A DNA stretch of 21,782 nucleotides from Betaproteobacteria bacterium (GCA_005888865.1 VBCL01000084.1:854-22635); one strand, 5' to 3'. Positions 1 to 6,713 are shown, numbered from the stretch's first letter. The notes: generated from the sequence alone by a model not told the origin. Translations and numbers: made by a program.

Positions 1-1
1 C

Positions 2-109
2 GACGAAACCGACATGCAACAGCTGATCAACAAGGTCGAGAAGTGGATCGAGGACGAAGTCACGCGATTGGGAAATCCCCTACGCGACGCGCCGGCGCAG
101 CGCCGCTGA
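2..109 (+). CDS. C-terminal end of a probable 1-acylglycerol-3-phosphate acyltransferase (PlsC family), partial
   Basis: The window opens inside a coding frame that gives 35 residues before a TGA at 107-109. The visible tail has a charged amphipathic stretch (KVEKWIEDEV) like the C-terminal helix of PlsC-type lysophosphatidate acyltransferases. In betaproteobacteria such a gene often precedes the YgjP-like metallopeptidase found next here. PlsC enzymes acylate lysophosphatidic acid at the inner membrane during phospholipid synthesis. The catalytic HX4D motif lies outside the window, so the family call rests on the tail and the neighbour only. The reading frame itself is well supported; the function is moderate to weak. 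Confidence 0.5.
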   Translation, partial: DETDMQQLINKVEKWIEDEVTRLGNPLRDAPAQRR

Positions 110-141
110 TCGGCCGCCGCCAAGGCGGTTCCGACGGCAGC

Positions 142-840
142 GTGCGTCGCGTGCTGCTCGCCGGGGAAGCGACCGATTACCGCTTGATTCGTGCGCGCCG
201 GCAATCGATCGGCATGACGATCGATCACAGTGGCCTCGTGGTGCGCGCGCCGCGCTGGGTCCCGATCCGCGAAATCGAGCTGGCGCTGACCGAGCGCGCT
301 CGCTGGGTCATCGAGACGCTCGCCATATGGCGCGGCCGCAATCGCGAATCCCTTCCGACCGAGTGGCACGCCGGTGCACCGCTGCTCTATCTGGGGCGGC
401 CGCTGACGCTGGCGCTCTTCCCGGCGCGCCGGACCGCCATCGCCGCCGATCTGTTGCACCTTACCGTCCTGCATCCGACACCGGGCGATCAGACCGAGAT
501 CGGCGCCTTCGTCTGTCGCTGGCTGAAGGAGCAAGCGCTGGCATTGCTCGTCCCGCGCGCACTGCATTTCGCGCGTCGCCTCAAGGCCAAGCCGCCCGCG
601 GTCAAGCTGTCCGATGCGCGCGCTCAATGGGGCAGTTGTAACCACCGGGGCGAGATCCGGCTCAACTGGCGCCTGGTGCAGCTTCCGCCGGGCATCGCCG
701 ACTATGTCGTCGCACACGAGGTAGCGCACTTGATCGAGCTCAACCATTCGCCGCGATTCTGGGCGCTGGTCGAATCGGTTCTGCCCGGTCACGTACAGGC
801 GCGTCGCGAGCTCGACGCGCTGACGCCGTTGCTGGATTGA
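142..840 (+). CDS. YgjP-like (DUF45) M48-type zinc metallopeptidase
   Basis: This encodes about 232 residues. Near the C-terminus is the metal-binding motif HEVAH (about residues 192-196), followed by a third histidine at about 202 in LNHSPRFW. WGSC before it is typical of the YgjP/SprT-like family. The N-terminal part (YRLIRARRQSIGMTI) matches the usual beta-rich YgjP start. I chose GTG 142 because the ATG at 43 would overlap the upstream gene by 67 bases and add a tail unlike the family; GTG 151 is also possible. The protein is probably cytosolic. Substrates of this family are not well defined. It follows the acyltransferase gene by 32 bases, so the two are likely cotranscribed. Confidence 0.85.
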   Translation: MRRVLLAGEATDYRLIRARRQSIGMTIDHSGLVVRAPRWVPIREIELALTERARWVIETLAIWRGRNRESLPTEWHAGAPLLYLGRPLTLALFPARRTAIAADLLHLTVLHPTPGDQTEIGAFVCRWLKEQALALLVPRALHFARRLKAKPPAVKLSDARAQWGSCNHRGEIRLNWRLVQLPPGIADYVVAHEVAHLIELNHSPRFWALVESVLPGHVQARRELDALTPLLD

Positions 841-872
841 CCGTTCTCGGGATTCCCCGGGCGCCGCGCGAA

Positions 873-896
873 GCCTGTCCTGAGCAAAGTCGAAGG
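873..896. repeat. Short interspersed repeat (CCTGTCCTGAGCAAAGTCG type)
   Basis: This 24-bp core lies between the convergent ends of the metallopeptidase gene and cyaY. I recognise it from memory as resembling a repeat scattered through intergenic regions of many environmental bacterial genomes. In the plus-strand frame it translates to the telltale ACPEQSRR. It is flanked by GCGCC (861-865) and GGGCGC (895-900), which could pair. Only one copy is in the window, so its repeated nature cannot be shown here. Confidence 0.55.
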
Positions 897-920
897 GCGC
901 TTAGCTCGGGCTACGCAAGG

Positions 921-1256
921 TTACCCGCTCCGCAGCGGCGGAAAGTCGACGCGCGCGGCGGCCTGCTGCTGCAACAATCGCTGCAGCACGGCGCCCAGCT
1001 CCTCGCCGCCGCGCGTGTCCCTCCAAGCGCCGCTTTCAGGGCGGAAGTGAAATCCACCCGATTTGGCGGCGACCCAGATTTCGCGGTTCGGTACGTGACG
1101 GTTGACGATAATGCGGCCGCCCGTGCCGCAATCGACGCTCAGCACGCCGTCGTTCTCGGACCAGTCGAGATCGCCGTTTTCCGCGGCGTCGAGGGCAGCG
1201 CCGATAGCGTCGAGGACGCGGTCGGTCAGTGCGAGGAATGCGCTCTCGTCCTGCAT
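921..1256 (-). CDS. cyaY: Frataxin-like iron donor protein CyaY
   Basis: This is a 111-residue protein of typical CyaY length. CyaY binds iron and modulates IscS-dependent Fe-S cluster assembly in the cytosol. The acidic first helix (residues about 1-35, ending ENGDLDWSEND) supplies the carboxylates used for iron binding. The sheet follows with GVLSVD, RIIVNRHVPNREIWVAAKSGGFHF and a final helix. I chose the ATG at 1256 over the upstream one at 1286 because GAGG lies about six bases before it and family members begin close to this point. The gene is divergent from lptM-lysA, an arrangement seen in many proteobacteria. Confidence 0.93.
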   Translation of the reverse strand: MQDESAFLALTDRVLDAIGAALDAAENGDLDWSENDGVLSVDCGTGGRIIVNRHVPNREIWVAAKSGGFHFRPESGAWRDTRGGEELGAVLQRLLQQQAAARVDFPPLRSG

Positions 1257-1334
1257 CGGAGCCCTCAAGGAGCGCGACGCCGGCATGTTAGACTTCGCCG
1301 CAACCGCACGTCGGTGTCGTAGACAGAGTCCCGG

Positions 1335-1559
1335 ATGTTACGCCGTTCCATTGCCGTCATCATCAGCTGCGCGGCCGCGCTGGCGGTCGCTGGATGCGGC
1401 ATCAAAGGACCACTGAAGCTACCTCCGGGCCAATCCGCGCCTGCGCCCACCGGCCTGCCTCCAGGCGCGGTTCCGGCAACCACGTTGCCCCCCAAGCCGC
1501 CCGATACGACGACGCCACCATCGGACACTCCGAGCGACGACAAGGACCAGAAGCAGTGA
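1335..1559 (+). CDS. lptM: LptM (YifL)-type small lipoprotein
   Basis: This is a 74-residue lipoprotein with a signal peptide (MLRRSIAVIISCAAALAVAGC) and a lipobox ending at Cys21. The following GIKGPLKLPP is the hallmark of the LptM/YifL family. In E. coli LptM assists maturation of the LptD/LptE lipopolysaccharide translocon in the outer membrane. The rest is a low-complexity proline/threonine tail ending in charged residues. Its position directly upstream of lysA is the usual one. No strong Shine-Dalgarno is visible before ATG 1335. Its TGA overlaps the GTG of lysA (GTGA), which suggests translational coupling. Confidence 0.9.
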   Translation: MLRRSIAVIISCAAALAVAGCGIKGPLKLPPGQSAPAPTGLPPGAVPATTLPPKPPDTTTPPSDTPSDDKDQKQ

Positions 1560-2797
1560 GCGCGCTCTTCGATCGGGACGGCACGCTGTGCGTCGAGGGC
1601 GTGTCGCTGACCGATGTTGCGGCACGCCACGGAACACCGTGCTTCGTCTACTCGCGCGCTGCATTGGAGGCGGCGTATCGGGAGTTCGACGGGGCGTTCG
1701 CAGGAACACCTCATCTCACCTGCTACGCGGTGAAGGCCAACTCGAACCTCGCCGTTCTCGACGTGTTCGCCCGGCTGGGCAGCGGCTTCGACGTCGTCTC
1801 CGGAGGCGAGCTCGCGCGCGTCCTGGCCGCCGGCGGTGACCCGCGCAAGATCGTCTTCTCCGGTGTCGGCAAGAGCGAGGCCGAGCTGCGCCAGGGGCTC
1901 GAGCTGGGGATCCATTGCTTCAACGTGGAATCCAGCAGCGAGCTTGCGCGTCTCGACCGCATTGCCGGAACGCTGGGAACGCGCGCGCCGGTGAGCCTTC
2001 GCGTGAATCCCGACGTCGATCCCAGGACGCATCCGTATATCTCGACCGGGCTCAAGGAGAGCAAATTCGGGATCGCGTTCGCAGAAGCGCTTCCACTCTA
2101 CCGACGCGCCGCCGGGCTCGCCAACGTCGTGGTTCGGGGGATCGACATCCACATCGGGTCGCAGATCACCGCCCTCGAACCCTATCGCGAAGCCGCGATG
2201 AAGGTGCTCGAACTGGTCGACGCGCTCGCCTCCGCGGGCATCCACCTCGAGCACGTCGACCTCGGTGGCGGCATCGGCATCCGCTATCGCGACGAGACAC
2301 CGGTGGATCTCGCTTCGTACGCGGCAATGATCGCCAAGCTCTTCGGCGGTCGCCGCGAATCGCTGCTGTTCGAGCCGGGCCGCCGACTGACGGGCAACGC
2401 CGGCATCCTGCTGACGCGGGTGGCCTACCTCAAGCCGGGCGAACGCAGCTTTGCCGTGGTGGATGCGGCGATGAACGATCTCCTGCGGCCGGCCCTCTAT
2501 GATGCATGGCACGACGTGCGTCCGGTGCGTCGATGCAACGAACGCCCGCGGATCTGGCAGATCGTCGGCCCGGTCTGCGAAAGCGCCGACTTTCTGGCGC
2601 GAGACCGCGAGCTTGCGCTGGTGGAAGGCGACCTGCTGGCGATCCTGTCGGCGGGCGCCTATGCGATGGTGATGAGCTCGAACTACAACTCGCGTCCGCG
2701 TGCGGCCGAGGTGCTCGTCGAGGGCACTACGATGCATCTGGTCGGACGGCGCGAAAGCGTCGGCGAACTCTTCGCGCGCGAATCTCGCCTGCCCTAA
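1556..2797 (+). CDS. lysA: Diaminopimelate decarboxylase LysA
   Basis: This is a 413-residue PLP enzyme that decarboxylates meso-diaminopimelate to L-lysine, the last step of the DAP pathway. CYAVKANSN carries the PLP lysine (about Lys60). HIGSQI, GGGIGIRY and EPGR line the cofactor phosphate and substrate sites of fold-III decarboxylases. CESAD (Cys about 341) is the conserved active-site cysteine contributed across the dimer, and the family's C-terminal YN motif appears in SNYNSRPR. The start is GTG 1556, overlapping the lptM stop. Frames reading further upstream only translate lptM out of frame. No intrinsic terminator was found after it. Confidence 0.96.
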   Translation: MSALFDRDGTLCVEGVSLTDVAARHGTPCFVYSRAALEAAYREFDGAFAGTPHLTCYAVKANSNLAVLDVFARLGSGFDVVSGGELARVLAAGGDPRKIVFSGVGKSEAELRQGLELGIHCFNVESSSELARLDRIAGTLGTRAPVSLRVNPDVDPRTHPYISTGLKESKFGIAFAEALPLYRRAAGLANVVVRGIDIHIGSQITALEPYREAAMKVLELVDALASAGIHLEHVDLGGGIGIRYRDETPVDLASYAAMIAKLFGGRRESLLFEPGRRLTGNAGILLTRVAYLKPGERSFAVVDAAMNDLLRPALYDAWHDVRPVRRCNERPRIWQIVGPVCESADFLARDRELALVEGDLLAILSAGAYAMVMSSNYNSRPRAAEVLVEGTTMHLVGRRESVGELFARESRLP

Positions 2798-2875
2798 CTC
2801 GCGTTGCGCTGCGACCGGCGCGGTCCAAAAAATGTGAATTTTGCGCGTTGCGTACTGTGTGCGAATTCGCAACAC

Positions 2876-2890
2876 TGACGCTCAGCGTCA
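2876..2890. promoter_or_regulatory. 15-bp perfect palindrome upstream of the H1-like gene promoter
   Basis: TGACGCT-C-AGCGTCA is a perfect inverted repeat with 7-bp arms and a one-base centre. It ends 20 bases upstream of the predicted -35 box (2911-2916). No T-tract follows it, so it does not look like an intrinsic terminator for lysA. An operator for a dimeric regulator of the H1-like gene is the likelier reading. Confidence 0.4.
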
Positions 2891-2910
2891 CACGAAACTG
2901 CAATTAAATC

Positions 2911-2938
2911 TTGTATTTCGAAAAAATTTGGCTAGAAT
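2911..2938 (+). promoter_or_regulatory. Predicted sigma70 promoter of the H1-like gene
   Basis: TTGTAT (2911-2916) and TAGAAT (2933-2938) are separated by 16 bases, in an AT-rich island that stands out in this GC-rich window. Transcription would start near 2945, leaving a leader of about 130 bases before the ATG at 3076. The -10 matches consensus at five of six positions. Confidence 0.6.
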
Positions 2939-3075
2939 TCAGGCAGCAGGTGTCAATGGGTTTGTCAAGGGGTCGAGCAAGACGCAGTGCGACACCAAAG
3001 CAAAACCTGGCGGGACCTGCGCTGAAGCGGCAGCACTGATAACAGTTTCAGCAAACTCAGACAGGAGAACTGAAG

Positions 3076-3375
3076 ATGATGGCTGACATGATGACGATGA
3101 CGTCGCCGGCAGCGCCGGCCGCGCCAAAGAAGAAGGCGAAGAAGCGTAAGGCCAAGAAGGCTGGCCCGAAGAAAGCTGCCAAGAAGAAGGCAGCGAAGAA
3201 GAAGACCGCAAAGAAGAAGACCGCGAAGAAGAAGACGGCGAAGAAGGCGAAGAAGAAGGCGGCGAAGAAGAGGAAGCCGGCGAAGAAGAAGGCCGCGAAG
3301 AAGAAAGTCGCCAAGAAGCGCAAGGCGGCCCCCAAGAAGAAAAAGGCCGCAAAGAAGAAGGCCAAGAAGCTCTAA
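3076..3375 (+). CDS. Lysine-rich histone H1-like protein
   Basis: This is a 99-residue protein that is mostly Lys and Ala after a short N-terminal head (MMADMMTMTSPAAPAAP). The body is a series of KKA, KKKTA and AKKK units with no acidic residues, resembling the C-terminal tail of eukaryotic H1 and bacterial AlgP or HctB-type proteins. Such proteins bind DNA non-specifically and may act in nucleoid compaction or gene control. AGGAG at 3063-3067 lies eight bases before ATG 3076, a strong ribosome site. The gene contains DNA-level tandem units (three KKKTA repeats around 3190-3245), so its length is likely to vary between strains. It has its own promoter and terminator. Confidence 0.85.
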   Translation: MMADMMTMTSPAAPAAPKKKAKKRKAKKAGPKKAAKKKAAKKKTAKKKTAKKKTAKKAKKKAAKKRKPAKKKAAKKKVAKKRKAAPKKKKAAKKKAKKL

Positions 3376-3417
3376 GCTTCTCTGGCCGCACGGCTGTCGC
3401 AGACCTGCGACGGCCCC

Positions 3418-3451
3418 CAAAACAGGCGACGCGCAAGTGTCGCCTGTTTTG
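3418..3451. terminator. Bidirectional intrinsic terminator between the H1-like gene and mltD
   Basis: AAAACAGGCGAC (3419-3430) pairs perfectly with GTCGCCTGTTTT (3439-3450) around an eight-base loop, plus one further C-G pair. The A-rich and T-rich ends give a U-tract in either direction. It lies 43 bases after the H1-like stop and 22 bases beyond the mltD stop, so it can serve both convergent genes. Confidence 0.88.
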
Positions 3452-3472
3452 TTTGGGGAACCGGGGAAAACG

Positions 3473-5074
3473 TCAGCGCGAAGACGCGTGAACGGGCGGC
3501 GCAGAGGCCTGCTTGATGTGGCCGACAGGTCGGGCCGGAGCCGTCGGCTTCACCGTCCGGGTGGCCTTGCCCCGCTTCGATTTCTGGGCGCCCACCGGTC
3601 CTGAATCGCTCACCACGCGCAGCCGCTGTCCGGGCACGACCTTGGCCGCGAGGCTCGCGTTCCAGCCCTTGAGATCCTGAGCCGAAACGTCGTAACGCGC
3701 GGCGATCGAGGAAATCGTCTCACCTTTGCGCACGCGATGGTAGAAGGTGCGCCCGTTCGGCACGGTCGTGAACACCGCATTCTGCAGACTGGCGACGGTG
3801 GCATCCGAAGGCGCCTGGGTCGGTACCAGCAGCGCATGCCCCGTCGGCACCTTGGCGCGCGCGCCGATGCCGTTAACCGTACGCAGCGTCTCCAGCGGCA
3901 GTCCGAAGCGCGTAGCAACCTGCTGCAGCGTTTCATTGGGCTTGAGCTTGTACGCCTGCCAGGTGACCATCGGCTGGTGGGTAAGCTCCAGCTTGGCCGC
4001 GAACAGCTCGGCCTTGTCGTAAGGCAGCAGGAGTGTGGCCTCGTCCGCCCCGGCGATCACCGGGCGGTTGTGCTGCGGGTTGAGCGACAGGAATTCGTCG
4101 AGGGGCATCTCGGCGAGCTCCGCGGCAACCTTCACGTCCATCTTCCTCGTCGTTCTCACTACGGTGAAATACGGCGCGTCGGGGATGTCGGCGAGCGACA
4201 GGTCGAAGCGTTCGGGATCATTGACGATGTTCTTCACGGCCTGCAGCTTCGGGATATAGCCGCGCGTCTCCTCCGGCATTTTGAGGCTCAGGTAGTCCGT
4301 CGGCTTCCCGCGTTTCTGGTTCGCCTCGACCGCCCGGTGCACCGACCCCTCGCCCCAGTTGTACGCGGCCAGGGCAAGCTGCCAGTCACCAAACTCGGCG
4401 TGGAGCTTTTCCAGATAGTCCAGTGCACCCTCGGTCGCGGCGATAACGTCGCGGCGCTCGTCGAACCACCAGTTCTGCTTGAGCCCGTAGTTCTTGCCCG
4501 TCGACGGTATGAATTGCCAGATGCCGGAAGCCCGACTGCGCGAGTACGCCATCGGGTTGTACGCGCTCTCGATCATCGGCAGCAGCGCGATCTCCAGCGG
4601 CATGCCGCGCTTCTCGACTTCGACAACGATGTGGTACAGATAACGCCGGCTGCGCTCGACCATCCGCGCTACATAATCCGGCCGCGCGGCGTACCAATCC
4701 TCCGCGGTCTTCACCAGGGGCGTGTCGAGATCCTTCAGCACGAACCCCTGCCGGATCCGCGTCCACAGATCACCGTATTCCGAACGCAGCTGCAGCGTGG
4801 CGTTGGTCACCGAGTCCGGATCTCCCCCGGTCGCGATTTGTACCGGCGGCTCCGGGGGCGGGATCACGGGCATCGGCTCGACCGCGATTTCTGCAGCGGT
4901 CAGCGCCTCCCCGGGAGATGCCGGCTGCTCCGCAGTGCTCGGTGGAGCGGCAGCCACGGTCGCTGTGGGTGAAGTCGCGACCGGCGAGATCGCGCAGGAA
5001 CAGAGCGTCAGCGCGAGGGCCGCAGCGAGGGCAAGGGACGGCAGCGCCGCGAAGGCTGATCGAAGAGTAGGCAA
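3473..5074 (-). CDS. mltD: Membrane-bound lytic murein transglycosylase D with two LysM domains
   Basis: This is a 533-residue lipoprotein that cleaves peptidoglycan glycan strands, forming 1,6-anhydromuramoyl ends. The signal peptide ends near LCSC, with lipid Cys about 27. A proline/alanine-rich linker follows. The SLT domain (about 110-290) contains the catalytic Glu169 in IESAYNP and the conserved GIWQFIPSTGKNYGL and AYNWGEGSV. Two LysM domains lie at about 374-418 and 444-488, followed by a basic tail. The start is unusual: the frame opens at TTG 5074, there is no in-frame ATG or GTG before the signal peptide, and no Shine-Dalgarno is visible. In relatives gloB often lies directly upstream, where only a remnant is found here. 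Confidence 0.92.
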   Translation of the reverse strand: MPTLRSAFAALPSLALAAALALTLCSCAISPVATSPTATVAAAPPSTAEQPASPGEALTAAEIAVEPMPVIPPPEPPVQIATGGDPDSVTNATLQLRSEYGDLWTRIRQGFVLKDLDTPLVKTAEDWYAARPDYVARMVERSRRYLYHIVVEVEKRGMPLEIALLPMIESAYNPMAYSRSRASGIWQFIPSTGKNYGLKQNWWFDERRDVIAATEGALDYLEKLHAEFGDWQLALAAYNWGEGSVHRAVEANQKRGKPTDYLSLKMPEETRGYIPKLQAVKNIVNDPERFDLSLADIPDAPYFTVVRTTRKMDVKVAAELAEMPLDEFLSLNPQHNRPVIAGADEATLLLPYDKAELFAAKLELTHQPMVTWQAYKLKPNETLQQVATRFGLPLETLRTVNGIGARAKVPTGHALLVPTQAPSDATVASLQNAVFTTVPNGRTFYHRVRKGETISSIAARYDVSAQDLKGWNASLAAKVVPGQRLRVVSDSGPVGAQKSKRGKATRTVKPTAPARPVGHIKQASAPPVHASSR

Positions 5075-5083
5075 AGTGGGCGG

Positions 5084-5112
5084 ATGGTAGGGTCGGTGTG
5101 GGAGCGCGTCAA
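5084..5112 (-). promoter_or_regulatory. Predicted sigma70 promoter of mltD
   Basis: On the minus strand TTGACG (5112-5107) and TACCAT (5089-5084) are separated by exactly 17 bases. Transcription would begin near 5077, only about three bases before the TTG start of mltD, giving a nearly leaderless message. The -35 matches consensus at five of six positions. Confidence 0.55.
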
Positions 5113-5146
5113 GCTTGGACTTCCGAACGGCGTCCCCGAGGCCCGC

Positions 5147-5317
5147 TCACGCCTGCCCTGCTCGTACTTTCGACGGCATGGAAGCAAGGCGTTGGCGTCT
5201 TCGACCACGTGTGCGAAGCGAAGGTTCGCAGCATGTGCTTATGGCCGGAGCAGCGCCGTCTCGCACGACGCTGATGTAGTTGTCGGCGAACGCCGGGATC
5301 GGGATAATCGTCGTCAT
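5147..5317 (-). pseudogene. gloB: Remnant of gloB (hydroxyacylglutathione hydrolase), N-terminus only
   Basis: Reading down from ATG 5317, the first 25 or so codons give MTTIIPIPAFADNYISVV followed by RDGAAPA. This is the characteristic N-terminus of glyoxalase II (IPIPAFxDNYIW...RDG). After that the frame loses all resemblance: there is no VDPGD, no THHHxDH zinc motif and no later domain, and it stops at 5147 after 56 residues. Intact family members are about 250-260 residues and use the metal site to hydrolyse S-lactoylglutathione. The position between mltD and the divergent methyltransferase is where gloB commonly lies in betaproteobacteria. An internal deletion is the simplest explanation. 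The ATG overlaps that of the methyltransferase (CATG). Confidence 0.75.
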
Positions 5318-6071
5318 GGCGGAATCGTCGACAGCGCCTTGGACCGTGTCAACCGGCACGCTGGCGGAATGGTTCGCAACCCCGCTCGGCCAGTATCTGC
5401 TGGCTCGCGAGCAGGCGTACTTCGACCGCACGCTCTCCGATATCTTCGGCTTCCACGCACTGCAGATCGGATTGCCGGAATGCCCGTTTCTGCGCGGCTC
5501 GCGCATCACGACGCGGCTGACCGTCGATCTGGAGGAACCCGCGCAAGTGCTCGCCGATCCGCATTGGCTGCCTTTCGCCGAGAATGGCGCCGATCTGATC
5601 GTGCTGCCGCACACCCTCGAGTTCACCGACGAGCCGCATCAATTGCTGCGCGAAGTCCACCGCGTGATTCGCCCCGAAGGCCAGCTGATCATCGCCGGCT
5701 TCAATCCGTTCAGCCTGTTCGGCACCAAGCGCTATTTCGGCCGCGAGCAGACGATGCCCTGGACCGGCAATTTCATTGCGCTCTACCGGCTCAAGGATTG
5801 GCTCTCGCTGCTCGGCTTCGAGGTCGCCGGTGGGCGCCTGGATTGCTACGTCCCGCCCTTCGCCCAGGAGAAATGGCTGCAACGCTTCCACTTTTTCGAG
5901 AAGGCCGGTGACCGCTGGTGGCCGATCGCCGGCGGGGTGTATTTCCTGCGCGCGACCAAGCGCGTCCTTGGCATGCGAGTGATCACGCCGGCCTGGTCGC
6001 GGCGCGTGCGCAAGAAGGCCCTCGCAGCCCAGGCGCGTCAGGTTCGGGAATGCGCCGACGTGCGCGAGTGA
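5316..6071 (+). CDS. Class I SAM-dependent methyltransferase, rnhA-linked type
   Basis: This is a protein of about 251 residues. The central part (FAENGADLIVLPHTLEFTDEPHQLLREVHRVIRPEGQLIIAGFNPFSLFG) matches the post-motif II/III region of Methyltransf_11 enzymes, but the classic glycine-rich SAM motif I is degenerate. LAEWFATPLGQYLLAREQAYFDRTLSDIFGFHALQ is the recognisable head of the family found next to rnhA and gloB in betaproteobacteria. The substrate is unknown. I chose ATG 5316, although TTG 5280 is also in frame. Its start codon overlaps the divergent gloB remnant's start codon. The rnhA pseudogene begins 10 bases after its stop. Confidence 0.85.
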   Translation: MAESSTAPWTVSTGTLAEWFATPLGQYLLAREQAYFDRTLSDIFGFHALQIGLPECPFLRGSRITTRLTVDLEEPAQVLADPHWLPFAENGADLIVLPHTLEFTDEPHQLLREVHRVIRPEGQLIIAGFNPFSLFGTKRYFGREQTMPWTGNFIALYRLKDWLSLLGFEVAGGRLDCYVPPFAQEKWLQRFHFFEKAGDRWWPIAGGVYFLRATKRVLGMRVITPAWSRRVRKKALAAQARQVRECADVRE

Positions 6072-6081
6072 CTGGCGCCGC

Positions 6082-6537
6082 ATGACGGCGCCGGTCGTGA
6101 TCTAACCGGACGGCGCGTGCAAGGGCAACCCGGGCCCGGGCGGCTGGGGTGCGCTCCTCCAGTACCGAGCGCGTGAGCTCGAACTTTTCGGTGGCGAGTC
6201 GCTGACGACCAACAACCGCATGGAGCTCACCGCGGTCATCCGTGCCCTGGAAAGCCTCAAGCGCCGGACCGTGGTCGAGGTCTACACCGACTCGCAATAC
6301 GTCAAGAACGGCATCGAAGCCTGGATCGGAAAGTGGAAGACGAACGGCTGGAAGACCAGCGATCGCAAGCCGGTCAAGAACGAAGACCTCTGGCGCGAGC
6401 TCGACCGCCTGGCCCGCGAGCACGACATCGTCTGGCATTGGGTGAAGGGGCATGCCGACACCGAAGGCAATTGCCGCGCGGACGCGCTCGCCAATCGCGG
6501 TGTGGATGCGGTGCGCGGCGCAACTGCGAGGCCATAA
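6082..6537 (+). pseudogene. rnhA: Ribonuclease HI gene with an in-frame TAA at codon 8
   Basis: From ATG 6082 the frame reads MTAPVVI, then TAA (6103-6105), then PDGACKGNPGPGGWG and the rest of a complete RNase HI. The normal motif here is VVIYTDGACKG. All four catalytic carboxylates are still encoded: Asp of PDG (6109-6111), Glu of MELTAV, Asp of YTDSQYV and Asp of ADALAN. Basic handle residues (WKTNGWKTSDRK) are also present. No ATG, GTG or TTG lies between the stop and ATG 6220, and a start at 6220 would lose the first catalytic Asp and strand 1. RNase HI removes RNA from RNA-DNA hybrids. The lesion is either a real nonsense mutation or a sequencing/assembly error. Confidence 0.85.
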
Positions 6538-6584
6538 CCACCGTGACCCTGCACGGGTGCGTGGCCAGCCCGCCCTCGGCAGCG

Positions 6585-6712
6585 GGCCGAGCAACAAAGT
6601 TATGCCAAGCGCAGCAGGTTTCGCCCTCCTTGTGTGGTCGCCGGAGTGTACAGAGCAAGTACATGAGGATTCCGAGCGGCCGAGCAACAAAGTTATGCCA
6701 AGCGCAGCAGGT
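6585..6712. repeat. 93-bp-period direct repeat: one full unit plus a 35-bp partial unit
   Basis: The 35-bp segment 6585-6619 (GGCCGAGCAACAAAGTTATG... ending GCAGCAGGT) recurs identically at 6678-6712. The period is 93 bases, equal to 31 codons, and the minus-strand frame reading CCAWHNFVARP stays open through it. A small hairpin, TGTAC (6647-6651) with GTACA (6659-6663), lies inside the unit. The element fills the gap between the convergent rnhA and KimA-like genes and ends one base from the latter's stop. From memory it resembles an interspersed family in environmental betaproteobacterial genomes. Confidence 0.8.
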
Positions 6713-6713
6713 C

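Noticed and set aside
2813..2825. GACCG-GCG-CGGTC hairpin after lysA as a terminator
   Set aside because: It is followed by an A-run, not a T-run, on the lysA strand. It would only suit a minus-strand transcript, for which there is no gene here.
1265..2875. 536-codon minus-strand open frame opposite lptM and lysA
   Set aside because: It lies antisense to lysA, which has every expected motif. Composition is typical of a shadow frame.
2939..3436. Minus-strand Ser/Leu/Phe-rich frames opposite the H1-like gene, with apparent repeats
   Set aside because: Their repetitiveness is the mirror image of the lysine codon repeats. The plus strand has a promoter, a ribosome site and a terminator.
5008..5208. 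66-codon minus-strand frame over the mltD start as a small gene or gloB C-terminus
   Set aside because: It has no similarity to the gloB C-terminus that I can see, and it overlaps the mltD signal peptide out of frame.
6585..6712. Possible CRISPR array
   Set aside because: There are only two copies of a 35-base repeat with a 58-base spacer, no further units and no cas genes nearby.
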